Assembly: GCF_021462225.1 (NCBI RefSeq)
Contig: NC_061796.1
Coordinates: forward strand, 46,104,891 to 46,168,890
Source: Girardinichthys multiradiatus
Taxonomy: Eukaryota; Chordata; Actinopteri; Cyprinodontiformes; Goodeidae
DNA: 64,000 nt
Direction: 5' to 3'
Positions 51,868 through 64,000 of the stretch are shown here, one piece after another. The notes under the pieces are model-generated. The model searched no databases. It saw only the letters and a list, made by a program, of their open reading frames with translations, and had not been told where the DNA came from. The first letter of the stretch is position 1; each line of letters begins with the position of its first letter. A program made the position numbers and the translations under genes.

Positions 51868-54567
51868 GGTCCTGCGGGGCGAACACAAGGAGAGATGGAT
51901 AGATTGGACTGCAAAACCACTTCAGTTTGGACAGAACAAGGTAAAAAGAAATCGTATTGCTTTAACAGATCAACTTTATTTCTAAGTACCGGTTCAGGCT
52001 GCAGTACGGCATATTAACGTCCCTACTTACTCTTAGGTTTTTTAAACAAAGATAATCCTTGGAGAAGTGACAGTTATAGCTTTTAAACAAGTTGGTGAAA
52101 ACTTAGCAGTGACTCTTAGCCCACAGAGTGGAAAATATTGTCCAACTGTTGATTTGGAGCCACTGCTTTCGTTTTCATTTATGATAATTAACAATTCCCA
52201 CAGTGATTAATGGAAAGATTTATTGTAAACTGGTTCTGTTTACCGACAGTATAATCTGCGGTTAAACGTTATCCTCCTGATTATAAAAGGAGCTAATAAA
52301 AGCTCAGCAGAGGTAAGGCAAAGAGCCAGAAATGAGCGTAACGCTGTCTGCTCCCTGCTGAGGTCCACACCGTCTCAAAGCAAACATCAGGAGACCTTCT
52401 GACAGCAGGCAGCAAAGCTGAGGTTCAGTCACCACAAGAAAGGGACCGGACTCCAGAAATGTGACTCCCAACATCATCCTGACCCCTCTGCATCAGAGCC
52501 TCCACACCCCACCCATGTCCCCATCCACACTCCAGAAACATCTGGATCTGATCAGGGAGCCAGCCAAGTACAGCAGCCCAGCTCAGGGACTCCGTCAGGC
52601 TCTCAGGGAGCAGCAGGGAACGCAGCTTTTCCCTCCATCATATTCCCTAAAATATCCACACAAATGAACAGAAGTTCAACAGGCCAGATGTACGATGTTT
52701 CTGACAGAAGCATCATGAGAACATAACGCCTCTCTGTGGAGCGGGAACATTACGTTGATACTAGATTATTATGTTGTGTGTCCCTCTGACAGATCTACAA
52801 CTTCACAGCTTCTCGGATCATTTGATGGAAGCCCAGGAGGTAACTGGGATTTTGGGAGCTTCAGCTCAGGATTTACTGAAGACATACAGATCAGAGAAAG
52901 AGTAGAAATTTCTGTCTCCTACTGTAACAACTCGCTCTTTATTCTTCTGGGTTTTTATAGATTAGAAGTTTTTAAATACGCTTGATGGAAAGAATGAAGA
53001 AATTAAAAGTTTCTTCACTTAAGGAATGTTCATGAGATTAAAAGTTTTACATTTAGATGCTGTTTTCCCCTAAAATCTGGATATTTTAGTAAATTCGTTT
53101 AGTTTTAATATTATATTTAATATTTGTGTATTTTGAAAAAAAAAAAACAACAACAAAGAAAATGCATTATTTTCATATTCATGAAAACGTTTAATTGCTT
53201 TATTGATGTTTGTGTAATTTTAACATGTTGCCCCCGGTGTAAATACAAATCATCAAGAAGTTCCAGCAAGCAGCAGACGACTCCAGACCAAGTCACCATT
53301 TCCATTCAGCACCGTCGCCTATTGTCTCCACCTAACATTTCATCCAACTCTTTGTTTCATATCTTAAAATGTAACTCTAAGTAAGTAAAGTTTAGCATCT
53401 AAAAAATAACTAGTGTTTTTTTTTTCTCATCAGTCAGCAAACAATTAAATTAAGTTGTCAGATATTTAAATTAAATTAAGTTGTCAGATATTTTACCATA
53501 TAAAGCTGATAATCTCTCAGTTTTAAAAGTATTTGATTTTTGTTTTCTAATCTGCACCAATTTCATAAAAAAAGACAAAATACAAATACTAATGGATTAT
53601 CTGTGGAAGCCTACAAGCATGGTTTTTGAAAAATCAGGCTATCCAGATCGAAATGAAAACTGAGGCTAAAACATTCTGGGGACCTAAAGAGTAAACTTTG
53701 CATCTTCTCTTTGTTTGGTTTAAATGATAGGTTAAGGACTACTGTAACTCTGTGGAAAGCATCCTGACTGGCCTTTGCCTATGGTTGCTCTCCGAACATT
53801 TACCATGTTGTCTTTATGTTTAGTTGAACCAAACCAAATCAGTTCTTAGGTTTTAATTTTCCTGCATAGAAGATACCTGGGTGTCACTGTATAACACAGC
53901 TTGTACTTTTCCAGAACTTAAACGTTACTTTCTGGAACCTACCAGATACTTTCAAGGAATTCAGCAGGTACTTTCATGGAACTGGTAAATGACTTGAAAG
54001 TACCAGGAATGTACCTGGTACACTCCATGAAATACCTCACAAGTTCCTTGATTCCTTACATGATTGTTGGGACACTGAATCTGAAAGGAGCAATAAGCAT
54101 AAAATAATTATCAAAAAACTGAATCATTCTTGTATAGGAGCTTTGGCTGTGCAACATTCGTGGGAGACAAAATCTAGAAAATGTTCAGTAAGAAAAGTTT
54201 TTTTCTAAAAACTGAATCATTTCCTTGCTTAGAGCCAACCTCTGACTTCATAAGAAATTAATGTGATGAGTCTACTTACATCACTTTTACAGCCAATCAG
54301 TTTCTGGCCAACTCTGCCTTTTTCATTCATGGTTTTGTCATTTGACTCTTCTGGCACATTTTACTTGTAAATGGTATTATCAGCAAAGTTCGTGAGGTGA
54401 AGTCAAGAAGATCATCTATACAAGGCCAACATCTGTTTCAAGTTCAAAGGATTAGGGGCAGTTCCCAAGCATCATAAGTCTCCATATAAGCACCAAGGAT
54501 GCAGTTTGATTATTTAGAGATCAAATAAAATTATAACATTTTGTTGTCTGGAGAAGCCCCAAAGGAA
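51868..54567. other. Region upstream of the pear1 start codon; promoter not resolved
   Basis: Should hold the pear1 5'UTR exon and promoter, but I see no TATA box or CpG-rich core that points to one. 52300-52660 is richer in GC and lacks repeats, which makes it the best place to look. 53960-54060 has several inverted copies of GGTACTTTC/GAAAGTACC. Confidence 0.4.
53436..53493. repeat. Short tandem duplication
   Basis: A unit of about 26 bp containing TTAAGTTGTCAGATATTT occurs twice in a row. Confidence 0.8.
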
Positions 54568-56595
54568 AATTAAAGCTGCAAGCAGCGTTGAAGGCCCTCG
54601 CACCTGAGCGCAGCGACCGCGGGAGCCTGGCATCGCCTCCTACATGCCACACACGATGACACCGCTTCACTTCAACACGTCGCCAGTAGGTGGCATTTTG
54701 AGCAACATGTCATATGATCTTCGGTCATGCAGAGTTTCGGTCTGGCAAAAAGCATTGAAAATTTCGAGTAAATCGGACCTTCCAGAAGAACGCTGCAGTC
54801 GCTTGTTTGTTTGTGGGCGGGGCTAAAACAACATCATCAATTGACTGTGTCAAAATGTCCATCATTAAGTCATGATCATGTATACTACATTTCAAGTGGA
54901 TCCGATGATGTATGAGGGAGATATAGCCCTTGAAGTGTCATACGGGACGCTGTTGATCCAAATTCCAATGCAATCCAATAGAGGTGTTTGGGGGTTGACA
55001 AAGATGAACTATATTTATTTTGGAGTGAATGGGACCACACATGTGTAATTTATAGCCAAACGTATGGCCGTGGCGTGACATCAGAATCGGCACGCCATCA
55101 TAGCCACACTCTCCAGCTAAAGCAGTCAGTACTGGTGACTGTGTAAAACCATCGTGTTATCTGTTACTTGGGACAGTTTCACATTGATAAGGTGAAGAAC
55201 ATCAAACATTGACTGTCTAAATGAAAACGGGACACTTCCTGTTCTCAGGGGGCGGGGCTTCGATGATGTCAGCATCTGACAAGTGAATATAGTTCAGGCC
55301 TAGAGGCAGATCAATCCCAGAAGGTTTCATTTGTCTGTGACTTTCCTTGTAGGAGCTATGTAAATTTAGTTTTGTATGGCGAGAAGTCATATTTTGATGC
55401 GTGGCCACGCCCACACGCTTTCATGTATCAAAAAGCTTTTGATAACTTTTGATCCCCAATCCCTTAAGAGTATACTGAGTGATTTTCAAGTCTCTAAGTC
55501 AAAAGCTGTAGGAGGAGTTTGCTCAGATATGCGGGCTAGAAACAGCCAAATAACGGTCAAAATGGCAACTTCAATCCAAAATGACCGACTTCCTGTGGGG
55601 TTTGGACCAATGCTCCAAGAGACTTTTTTGTAGGTCCTGACAAGTTACATAAGTGTACCGAATTTCAGACTCCTCGGTCAAAGCATGGCTTGGGGCTGAT
55701 TTTTTTAAATTTTGTAGGGGGCGCTGTGGACGAATTAGGCCACGCCCACCGAACATGTCATCAGATCTTTGTTGGGACCTGGACAAGGATCAATCACATT
55801 GAATTTGGTGCAGATCAGATGATATATGTGGAATTTAGAGGCAAACGTATGGCCATGGCGCGACATCTGACTTCGCCGCGCCGCCATGGCCACGCCCTTC
55901 AATGAAAAGACACTGTGCTTCAAACGAAGTTAGACCCACTAGTTATCAGTCTTCTGACACACTTTGAAGTTGATTGGGTCAAGAGGGTCAGAGGGGTTTG
56001 TTTCCAAGTGAAAAAAGTGACTTCCTGTTCTGAGGGGGCGTGGCTTTGATGATGTCAGCATATGACCCCATAGGATTGTCGGGAACCCGACTGTCCTCCT
56101 TCATGCCAACTTTGTTGTGATTTGGAATTTTTTTGGGAAAGTTATTGCAATTTTTAACTTTCAGCGCGAACGCCAAGTTCGTGGCCTGGCCACGCCCCCT
56201 AAGCATGGCCAAAAACTCACGATTTTGATAACTTTTAATCCCCCATGCCTTAACTGCACGTTGACCAAATATGAACCCGATAGCTCAAAATGCCTAGGAG
56301 GAGTTCGTTAAAGTTCGAGGTGAGTAAAAGCGAAAAACGGGCAAAAATCGGCCTTTGACCCAAAATGGCCGACTTCCTGTGCATTTTAGGGCATACCCCC
56401 AAGAGACTTCTCACGTTTGGGGGCGTGGCTAAGTGGTTTGGCCACGCCCACTGACGACGACATTAAAGAACAAAAATTTCATGCGGGGGACAATTTTGGG
56501 TAAAATTTGGGGCATGGCAAAGTCCCCGGAAAAAACAAAGAATAAGAATTCCTACGATTACAATAGGCCCTTGCAGTTTTCCTGCTAGGGCCTAA
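54568..56595. repeat. Non-coding ~2 kb interspersed repeat made of two diverged ~786-bp units
   Basis: Begins AAAGCTGCAAGCAGCGTTGA and ends near GGCCCTTGCAGTTTTCCTGC, ends I recall from a large teleost repeat family of unclear class. Internally it repeats itself with a period of about 786 bp: CTTCCTGTTCTCAGGGGGCG at 55234 and its relative near 56022, AAACGTATGGCC at 55058 and 55843, GATAACTTTTGATCCCC at 55440 and its relative near 56226. A third partial unit begins near 56420. All frames are broken. Confidence 0.65.
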
Positions 56596-56699
56596 TTACT
56601 ATTTAGTGGATGATGATCCTGTAGCAGAGAGTTGAACTTAGAATATTCCAGAAGATGTCTCCACATCTACTGAGCTATGATCTCAAAGTTATTTCTGTT

Positions 56700-56965
56700 C
56701 ATTTATCTTCTATACCACTTATTCCATAGTGGGTCACAGGGGAGCTGGTCTCCATCTCCAGCAGGAGGACAGGTTGCCAATCCATCACAGGGCAATACAG
56801 AGACAGGGCAATTTAGATAGACCAACCTAACAGGTCATGTTTTTGGACTGTGGGAGGAAGCCAGAGTACCCGGTGAGAACCCATGCATGCACGGGGAGAA
56901 CATGCAAACTCTATGCAGAAACAACAGTGCAACAGTGCTACCAACTGCGCCACCGTGCAGCCTGC
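56700..56965 (+). repeat. Teleost interspersed repeat, complete-looking copy
   Basis: Carries the series GGTTGCCAATCCATCACAGG, TTTTTGGACTGTGGGAGGAA, GGGGAGAACATGCAAACTC and CAACAGTGCTACCAACTGCG, which together mark one of the most common fish interspersed repeats. A small fragment of the same type lies near 39835-39905. Confidence 0.6.
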
Positions 56966-59900
56966 AAAAAACAATAAAGGCTAAAACTCTGCAAAAATAA
57001 AGCACCATCATGTTGCACACATTTGAATCACATTTACAATGTACAGAATCACAACCATCATTGCTGTATCAGTACCTGGAATATGGCAATGTTTAGTAGG
57101 CTATTATGCACCATGCGTCATGCATTAAAACTTTACCTGCCTATAATAATTTTTCCACTGTATTTGTAACTGTTGTCTCAGAAGCTAATGCCCAGGGGGA
57201 AGAGTGGAGACTTTGTGATCACACTAAGGAAGAGAGTGGTGTCAATGTGGGCTAATCACACATTATTATGACAGCAATCTTATACGATAGTATCACAATC
57301 TCAGCATATATCTCTGTCACACTATTATGTATCTGCCTTTTGTTTTAGTGACTTTGAGAAATGATGCTCAAGCATCACCATCCATTGCATTAAACACTGT
57401 AGCATACAGAATTTTACCACCAGCTAACCCTGGCTGCAACATATTTTTAGGCATGTCAAAAAGCACGAGTGCCACAGCTCTCACATATACATAACTGATG
57501 CTACTGCAACTCAAATACTTTAGCAATTACTACTTATGCAAGCGCACTGTCTGCACTGATGAAAATTCACTCTCCTTTGGATGAAACTGAAAAAGATACT
57601 AACAATACGTCTTTCTTTCTGATTAATTTGGCTCATTTTTATCTGACCACTAGGGGGCACTCATAGAGCATTGACATTTTTTCCCAGACAATAACCTTAT
57701 CATATCACAGCAAAAGTAATGTACCCTATCAAACACTAGATTTCACACACTTGATCCCAATACACACATACTATTAAAAGTGGAAGCGCATCAAAAGCCA
57801 CATAGACAAAGAGACAAAATCTGCTAAATTTCACCATGTTTAGACATCCATAATATTTTTTTTCAGTACTCTAACCTATATGACAAGACAGGAAGCAGCA
57901 GATGTGTTCAGTGACACCTAAAGAGTTAAACTTTGGTCTCATTTGGCCAGGCTATATTTTTCCTGTATATCACTAGCTTGTCCAAATCTTTTGCAGCAAA
58001 CTTGAAAAGAGCTTCAACATGCTTTTTTTATTCAGCAGTGGAATCTTGTGTAGTAAGGGTGTGGTGGATGAGTGAATCATATATTGTTTTCAAGAGAATA
58101 ACTCTACCTGCTATTTTCAGGTGTTTCTGGAGTTCTCTGTGAACGCTCCTAGGCTATTGGACAACTTATTGTTTTGACTGTACTATAAGAACAAGGTTTA
58201 AGGTGATATGAAGTTCATTCCACGCCTGGATTATGGCCCCAAAAGCACTCAGTTGAACATTCAGAAGTTTAGAAATGCAGCTGTATCCATTGCCATTAGT
58301 ATGTAACAGTAAGATTTTTTGGAAAGGTCCTTTTGATTAAGATTTTTATTATATCACCCTGTGAAATACTTTGGTAATGAGCAACCTTATAATAAGGGAC
58401 ATCAGTTAATATTAAACCATCTGATATTGATTTGCACATAATATTTGTGGTTAGTTGTTTTCAAACAATGTAAATTATTTAGAATATTTTTATTAACACA
58501 GTTTATCAGTCCAAAAAGTCCAAAAAGGAGTATACCTCTGATTTTTGCATCTTCTTCTTTGTATTCTTATGTTCCAGACTCTAAAGTTTTTGTCTTTAGT
58601 CTGGTTATTTGCTATAGTAGCTCCTAACCAGGTCTTGCTTTATGTTCACTTGACATTTCCTCTAGTTTTTGTTAAGAAACAACAAAACTAGTTGACTTTA
58701 ATGGGGATTTGTATTCCCTCTGCCTTACAGACTGTCCTTTCTGTACTATTACTAGTCTGTTCCAACTCTACTCCAGAAATGTTGTTTGCGGAATATTTTC
58801 CCTTCCCGTTTCATAGACATGTTTACATTTTAAGCAACTCTGCGTGGAAAAGCAGGGAAAATGTGCTGAAATGAGAGGAAAATTTGCCTGTGGCTTGATG
58901 AATAATACATGGGTTTAATATTAGCAAAGTTAGTGGTTCAATTCTCAGCAGAGACACTTCAAGTATGTTTATAAAATAGGGTTGTCTTATGAAATGTCAT
59001 TTAATATTTATCTTTTAGCAGTATGTTTGAGCAGGAATTGGACAGCAGTGTTAGACAGCAGTCAGAGTGATCTCAGTTTGGAGAATCAGGGAGTGAATCT
59101 CATTGGTTAGTCCAGCTAACAGCTTCTCAGCTTCATCACCATCTAAAACAACTTAAACAGAAAACATTCATAGCTAGTTTTACAATATTTCTAATATGGA
59201 CCATCTCCCACAGCCAGGCCTGCTCAGACAGGCTTTACAACTACAACTTAGTTCATGGTCTGCAGAAAAATGCTTAATACTTACAAACCCTCATTACTAG
59301 TGGACATGAAATCAACTGAAAAACACCTGTGTTATAAACTCTTAATGGACATAAAAATGGTTCATGAAATGAGCTTAGCCGCTTTATATCTAAACCTAGT
59401 GGGTGTGACAGCTCAACAACACAAATTGAACTCATGTAATTAACTTAAAAATGTAATATTAAAAAAACTAAACTGTAAAACATGGTGGGAACTAAAATAT
59501 CGGTCATGTCGTTTGCTGTTTTGAAACACATCTTTACACATTTTCTATGTACATAAATTACTTAAACTATCATCATTGCATTCATTCACTCGTTTATCTA
59601 TGCATTTATGCAGCTTCATAGTAGTATTTAGAAACATTATATTCCAGAATGGTTTATTATATTAATACTGATTATTTTATTCACAATGGGAGCCTGTATT
59701 CCCACCATCCATGTATAAGTGCTCCAGTATATCCAACTTTAAATATCAATAAATGTAATAAATAAATCACATCACATTGTGGGCTATTTTGGCTAAAAAT
59801 GGCTGTTAATGGCATTGAAAGAAAATCAGTTTGAGGCAGAAAGTTTTGGGATGTAATTCAGTTATACGTTTAAATGCAACATTCCTCAAGACATTTGTTA

Positions 59901-60085
59901 ATAATAAGGCAGCTACATATCAGACTGAATGCAAGTAATCACACAATGAAAGAGGAGAGTAAACATCTGACATAACCAGATCAGTCTGTAGTCCAGAGAA
60001 CTGAAATCCAGATCTTCAGTTCTTGGTTGTTCTCACTCAACAGGAATGCTGTTCATCAGAACCATAGACTACATTCGCTGATATA
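56966..60085. other. Gene-free AT-rich region
   Basis: No frame above about 70 codons resembles a protein. Only the CTCF-like motif at 57647-57660 stands out. Confidence 0.6.
57647..57660 (+). promoter_or_regulatory. CTCF-like motif upstream of pear1
   Basis: CCACTAGGGGGCAC fits the CTCF core at every position. It is about 5.8 kb upstream of the pear1 start codon in gene-free DNA. Confidence 0.35.
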
Positions 60086-60100
60086 CACTCACCGGCCACT

Positions 60101-61220
60101 CCACAACCTCGCCTGATCCGGGAGGATCCCGTGGGCGGGCTGCCTCCACAACCAGGTCCGGAACACCTTATGGTTTTTCTTTGGGGGGTGTTCCTGGCTT
60201 TACAGCCTGACACACAGCCTGACACAGTTCCTGGAAGGTCATCCACCCTGCTTGGCTGACCTCCAGATCTCCTGCCTGGGTCCAAGCCTCCACCATGGTT
60301 CTGGCCACATCACAGACCACAGAGGACCTCGCTTCTTGGGTTCGCCTGGCCTCGCCGCCGGCCTCCGGACTGCCTGCATCTTTGTCGCCGCCGGTTTCCT
60401 AGACGCCTGCTGCCCTGTTTCTGGCTCATTAGCAGCCAAATTGTTGGACCCTTGTTTTTTTATGTGCCCCTGGACTCTGGATCTAGGTTTTTTGTTTTGG
60501 ACTCAGGTTTCGCCCTCATTGGCTTTATTTTTGTTTTGGACTTTGGCCCTCCTTCCTGGCCTCCTCCGCCCACCCTGGTTGGGTTGTTTTGTTTTGGACT
60601 ATGTTTGTGTTTTTGTGGTCGTCTGTATTACTAGATGCTCTTGTTTGAAGTTTTGTATTCTTGTTCATCACTTTGTGTTCTGACAATTCTGGTTTCCTTT
60701 TGCCTCCCTGTCTGTTCTCCTTTCATCATTAGTTTTCCTCTTTTAGTTGTTAATTACTCAGTTTCTGTTCCCTTTACATTCATTGTCCCTCTTAGCTCTG
60801 TTTCTTCTGTTTATCTTTATTCTCCAATTCCTCCTTTAACAGGTTAGCTTTAGTTACTGTTTACTTTTATTCTAGTCATCTTTTCTCCTGTTCTGCTTGG
60901 GTCTGTGTTTCTCCTTATTGGTTAATCTGTTTCACCTGTTCCCTGTTCCTCTGATTACCTGCCCTATTGTTTCTTGTCCACCTTTGTCTGTATTTAAGTT
61001 TGCCTTCGTCCTTTGTTCCACGCGGTGTCGTTATGTCTTTTCAATGTCCTCATGAGATGTCTTTTGGATTTTGTCCTTGAACTGGATAATCCTGTCACCC
61101 TGCACCTCGCCTGCATGTAAGTGGACTCGCTTTAAATTAAAGGAGTTTTCGACCACCTCTCTGCTTTTCTCTGTGCTTGTCTGCCTTTTGGTCCACCACA
61201 AAAATAGAACTATGACACAG
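60101..61220 (+). repeat. LTR-like insertion (possible solo LTR)
   Basis: A C/T-rich sequence unlike its surroundings, with repeated TTTTGGACT phrases and a promoter-like part near 60900-61020 (CTGTTCCCTGTTCCTCTG, then TATTTAAG) as seen in LTRs of fish Gypsy-type elements. No gag, pol or env frame, no second LTR in the window. Edges and class are inferred. Confidence 0.35.
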
Positions 61221-61404
61221 ACTTTAAAGAGAAAGTTAGTCTTTTGTTATGTTTGTTCTGGATCTTTTCTGTTTACATTTTAATTGCACAGCTGTGTTTT
61301 TTGTTTCCTTATGATGGATTGTTTTTGAGCCATTTCAGCTGTTTAATAAATGTGTCTGCATCTGGAGCAGAGCTTTGACTTTTTATATTTACTTAATGGA
61401 AAGA

Positions 61405-61489
61405 AATGTATTTTAGATATATATCGCATTTGGCCATTTAACTTAAAAATATCGAGATATTATTTTTGGTCCATATCGCCCAGCCCTAG
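61405..61489 (-). repeat. Repeat end adjoining the broken Tc1
   Basis: - strand starts CTAGGGCTGGGCGATATGG and continues AATAATATCTCGATATTTT, the start of a very common fish repeat (class not resolved here). It forms the junction with the transposase remnant. Confidence 0.45.
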
Positions 61490-62390
61490 CTGCACATCCA
61501 TGATGAGAATCTCCCGTTCCACCACATTCCAAAGGTGCTCTATTGGATTGAGATCTGGTGACTGTGGAGACCATTTGAGTCCAGTGAACTTATTGTCATG
61601 TTCAAGAAACCAGTCTGAGATGAATCGTGCTTTATGACATGGCACGTTATCCTGCTGGAAGTAACCATCAGAAGATGGGTACACTGTGGTCATAAAGGGA
61701 TGGACATGGTCAGCAACAATACTCAGGTAGGCTGTGGCGTTGACACGATGCTCAGTTACTAGGTACTAAGGGGCCCAAAGTGTGCCAAGAAAATATCCCC
61801 CACACCATTACACCACCACCACCAGCCTGAACCGTTGATACAAGGCAGGATGGATCCATGCTTTCATGTTGTTGACACCAAATTCTGACCCTAACATCCG
61901 AATGTCGCAGCAGAAAACGAGACTCATCAGACCAGGCAACGTTTTTCCAATCTTCAATTGTCCAATTTTGGTGAGCTTATGTGAACTGTAGCCTCAGTTT
62001 CCTGTTCTTAGCTGACAGGAGTGGCACCCGGTGTGGTCTTCTGCTGCTGTAGCCCATCCGCCTCAAATTTCGACGTGTTGTGCGTTCAGAGATGCTCTTC
62101 TGCATGCCTTGGTTGTAACGAGTGGTTATTTGAGTTATTGTTGCCTTTCGATCAGCTCGAACCAGTCTGGCCAATCTCCTCTGACCTCTGGCATCAACAA
62201 GGCATTTGCGCCCACAGAACTGCCGCTCACTGGATATTTTCTCATTTTCGGACCATTCTCTGTAAACCCAAGAGATGGTAGTGCGTGAAAATCCCAGTAG
62301 ATCAGCAGTTTCTGAAATACTCAGACCAGCCCGTCTGGCACCAACAACCATGCCACGTTCAAAGTCACTTAAATCACCTTTCTTCCCCAT
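61470..62390 (-). pseudogene. Decayed Tc1-like transposase (second family), 3'-truncated
   Basis: Starts MGKKGDLSDFERGMVVGARR with the helix-turn-helix region (ISETADLLGFSRTTISWVYR) and a basic stretch; stops at LRLQFT near 61977, and the frame is lost between 61976 and 61694. It resumes with YPSSDGYFQQDNVPCHKARF (second catalytic Asp) and [16 protein letters not shown] (catalytic Glu), then breaks off. Unrelated in detail to the three recent copies. Confidence 0.8.
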
Positions 62391-62537
62391 TCTGATGCTC
62401 GGTTTGAACTGCAGCAGATCACTTTGACCATGTCTACATGCCTAAATGCATTGAGTTGCTGCCATGTGATTGGTTGATTAGAAATTTGCGTTAACAAGTA
62501 GTTGGACAGGTGTACCTAATAAAGTGGCTGGTGAGTG

Positions 62538-64000
62538 TCCTCCAGCATCCTTCCCACTCATGCCTGTTGCTTTGCAAACACTAAGTTTCATCAGTGGATG
62601 CGGAGAGTATCAGGGAATGCCATCAACATTTATAACTGACCACCAACCTTCTTATGCTTTTTTAAATAAAATGTTGAAAGGATGATGCCGCATTTAAAAT
62701 AAGTTGAAAATACAAGACAAACTTTGTCCTGAACTGATAAACAGAGCAGCAGACACAATTTCATTGTAAAATACGGGACCATTATGTATTTTAAGGAATG
62801 TGGGACAACAATGTCCATAGCAGCTCAGTCAAACAAAATGTTAGGTATTTTTAAATGTTATTACTTTTACATAAGACAGTTTGATTAGTTATCACCAAGG
62901 TTGTGTTCCTCAGGATTTTCTTGTCCTCAGTGCTGACTCAAGTAGCGTAAGAATTACTTGTGATCAGACTGTTGCAGTTTGCTGCAGATAAGATACTGAC
63001 AAACACTACTTACACCAGGCAACCCCATAACAGAAAGAAACATACTCCTTTAAAAGAATAATACTGCTTTAAACTCAATTCAGTGGCTGATTATCACTGA
63101 CTGATGAAGGTTTGGCATGATGAGGACTAAAGCATAAAGTCAGACATTTTCTGTTTCTGATTAACATCGTGTTATTTCTTTTCTACCCACCGTCAGGAGG
63201 TAATTCCCTCTTTGGCACAAACGCCTGAGAGATCTGTGCCACAAAAACAACATTTTATAGGAACAGACATGTGGTTTTTATTAAGAGGACTCATCAACTT
63301 CAGCCACCACTTCATTGGACTGGGGGTAAATATTTTTCATTACCTTCTCTCTGTTTTAATTGACCTTTATTAGAAAAAGTCTTCTAACCACATGGGAATT
63401 GTTAAATGCTCAGAAACAGAGCTTAATGAGTGCAGGCGGAGTTGTTTTGAAGTCTGCTGATGTTTGGCGTGTTTGATGGGGTTCCCTGCAGGAGGGATGG
63501 ATGGAGTGGTGGCATGGGGCAGGTAGATGTCTGGAACTGCAGGTGGTCTTACCATCAGCTGAAGTCTTCAGGGAGGCAATTCATGTTTTGGTTGAATAAA
63601 GGGAAGCAGGTGCTCTAAGACTGGAGTTTCACAAAGACTGCTTCATGCTCTCTTCTCTTTTCTCCATTACTTCACAAATTCAGCCAGAAGCAGCCATTGC
63701 TTCCTTTGAGCTTTATCCAAACTGCAGCTCTGAACCCTTTTACTTGGACAAGTTTGGCTGCAGCCAAAAGTCTAAAGGCCGTGATGTATCCCCAAACCTG
63801 ATGCACTGGACTGGATGTTAGCAATGTCTTCACACCTCCACAAAGTTTGGCCTTAGATGAGTAAAAAACAGCTGTGTGGATGTATTTTTAGATGTGAAAG
63901 TGATGGAAACAGCAGACAATCTTATTCAAAGCAGACATGGATTCTTTGATGTGGTTCAATAAACCAACAGAAAATGAGCAAATAACCACAAGACACACAA
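62538..64000. other. Gene-free right end of the window
   Basis: No exon, repeat or RNA gene that I recognise. The window ends in ordinary AT-rich sequence. Confidence 0.55.

Larger units (their letters stand above)
60086..62537 (-). mobile_element. Nested composite: second-family Tc1-like element interrupted by other repeats
   Basis: Outer ends are inverted: CACTCACCGGCCACT at 60086 and AGTGGCTGGTGAGTG ending at 62537. TA precedes the left end; the right side is no longer TA. The right part holds a broken - strand transposase (to about 61490). Between the 15-bp left end and the transposase lies about 1.4 kb of unrelated repeat sequence, and the transposase C-terminus and most of the left terminal repeat are gone. 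Confidence 0.65.

Noticed and set aside
60252..60683. 143-codon + strand frame
   Set aside because: Pyrimidine-rich LTR-like sequence gives long hydrophobic frames by composition. No protein family resemblance.

Overview
This window is vertebrate nuclear DNA, almost certainly from a ray-finned (teleost) fish. It has intron-split genes with GT-AG splice sites, long AT-rich introns, tRNA-derived SINEs, LINE fragments and many Tc1/mariner elements at every stage of decay. I see no operon, CRISPR, phage or other prokaryotic signature. A few repeats look like those of cyprinodontiform or related percomorph fishes, but I cannot name the species.

Two protein-coding genes can be read, arranged tail to tail. 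The left one, on the + strand, is lmna (prelamin A/C). Exons 2 to 12 lie at 10090-21691 with clean splice sites. Exons 2, 3, 4, 5, 6, 8 and 9 have exactly the sizes of vertebrate LMNA exons (157, 126, 171, 126, 221, 108 and 120 bp). Exon 1 (head, coil 1A) is not in the window, so bases 1-10089 are read as the 3' part of a long intron 1. The right gene, on the - strand, is pear1 (platelet endothelial aggregation receptor 1, MEGF12). Nineteen coding exons run from the start codon at 51867 down to the stop at 26299. They join in frame into 910 codons: signal peptide, EMI domain, EGF-like repeats, one transmembrane helix, and a cytoplasmic tail with NPxY-type and YMEM motifs. About 4.6 kb of gene-free DNA separates the two stop codons.

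Three copies of one Tc1-like transposon, about 1.61 kb each and nearly identical, lie inside lmna: 6124-7734 (- strand, one-base frameshift), 11002-12611 (+ strand, intact 334-aa transposase) and 16517-18126 (- strand, intact 334-aa transposase). They have nearly perfect ~200-bp terminal inverted repeats and TA target duplications, so they arrived recently. Copies 2 and 3 are inverted relative to each other and flank lmna exons 4-7. Older Tc1 relics, two copies of a tRNA-derived SINE and other repeats fill the introns of pear1.

To the right of pear1 (51868-64000) I find no gene. This part holds a ~2 kb repeat built from two diverged ~786-bp units (54570-56590), a common teleost interspersed repeat (56700-56960) and a nested composite at 60086-62537, in which a decayed Tc1 element of a second family is interrupted by an LTR-like sequence and another repeat end.

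I do not see an undescribed biological system. The observations most worth checking are the inverted Tc1 pair around lmna exons 4-7, the altered prelamin A processing region with possible read-through tails, the pear1 ectodomain that is short by about three EGF repeats, its GC-AG intron, and a near-perfect 26-bp-arm hairpin at 5945-6000.
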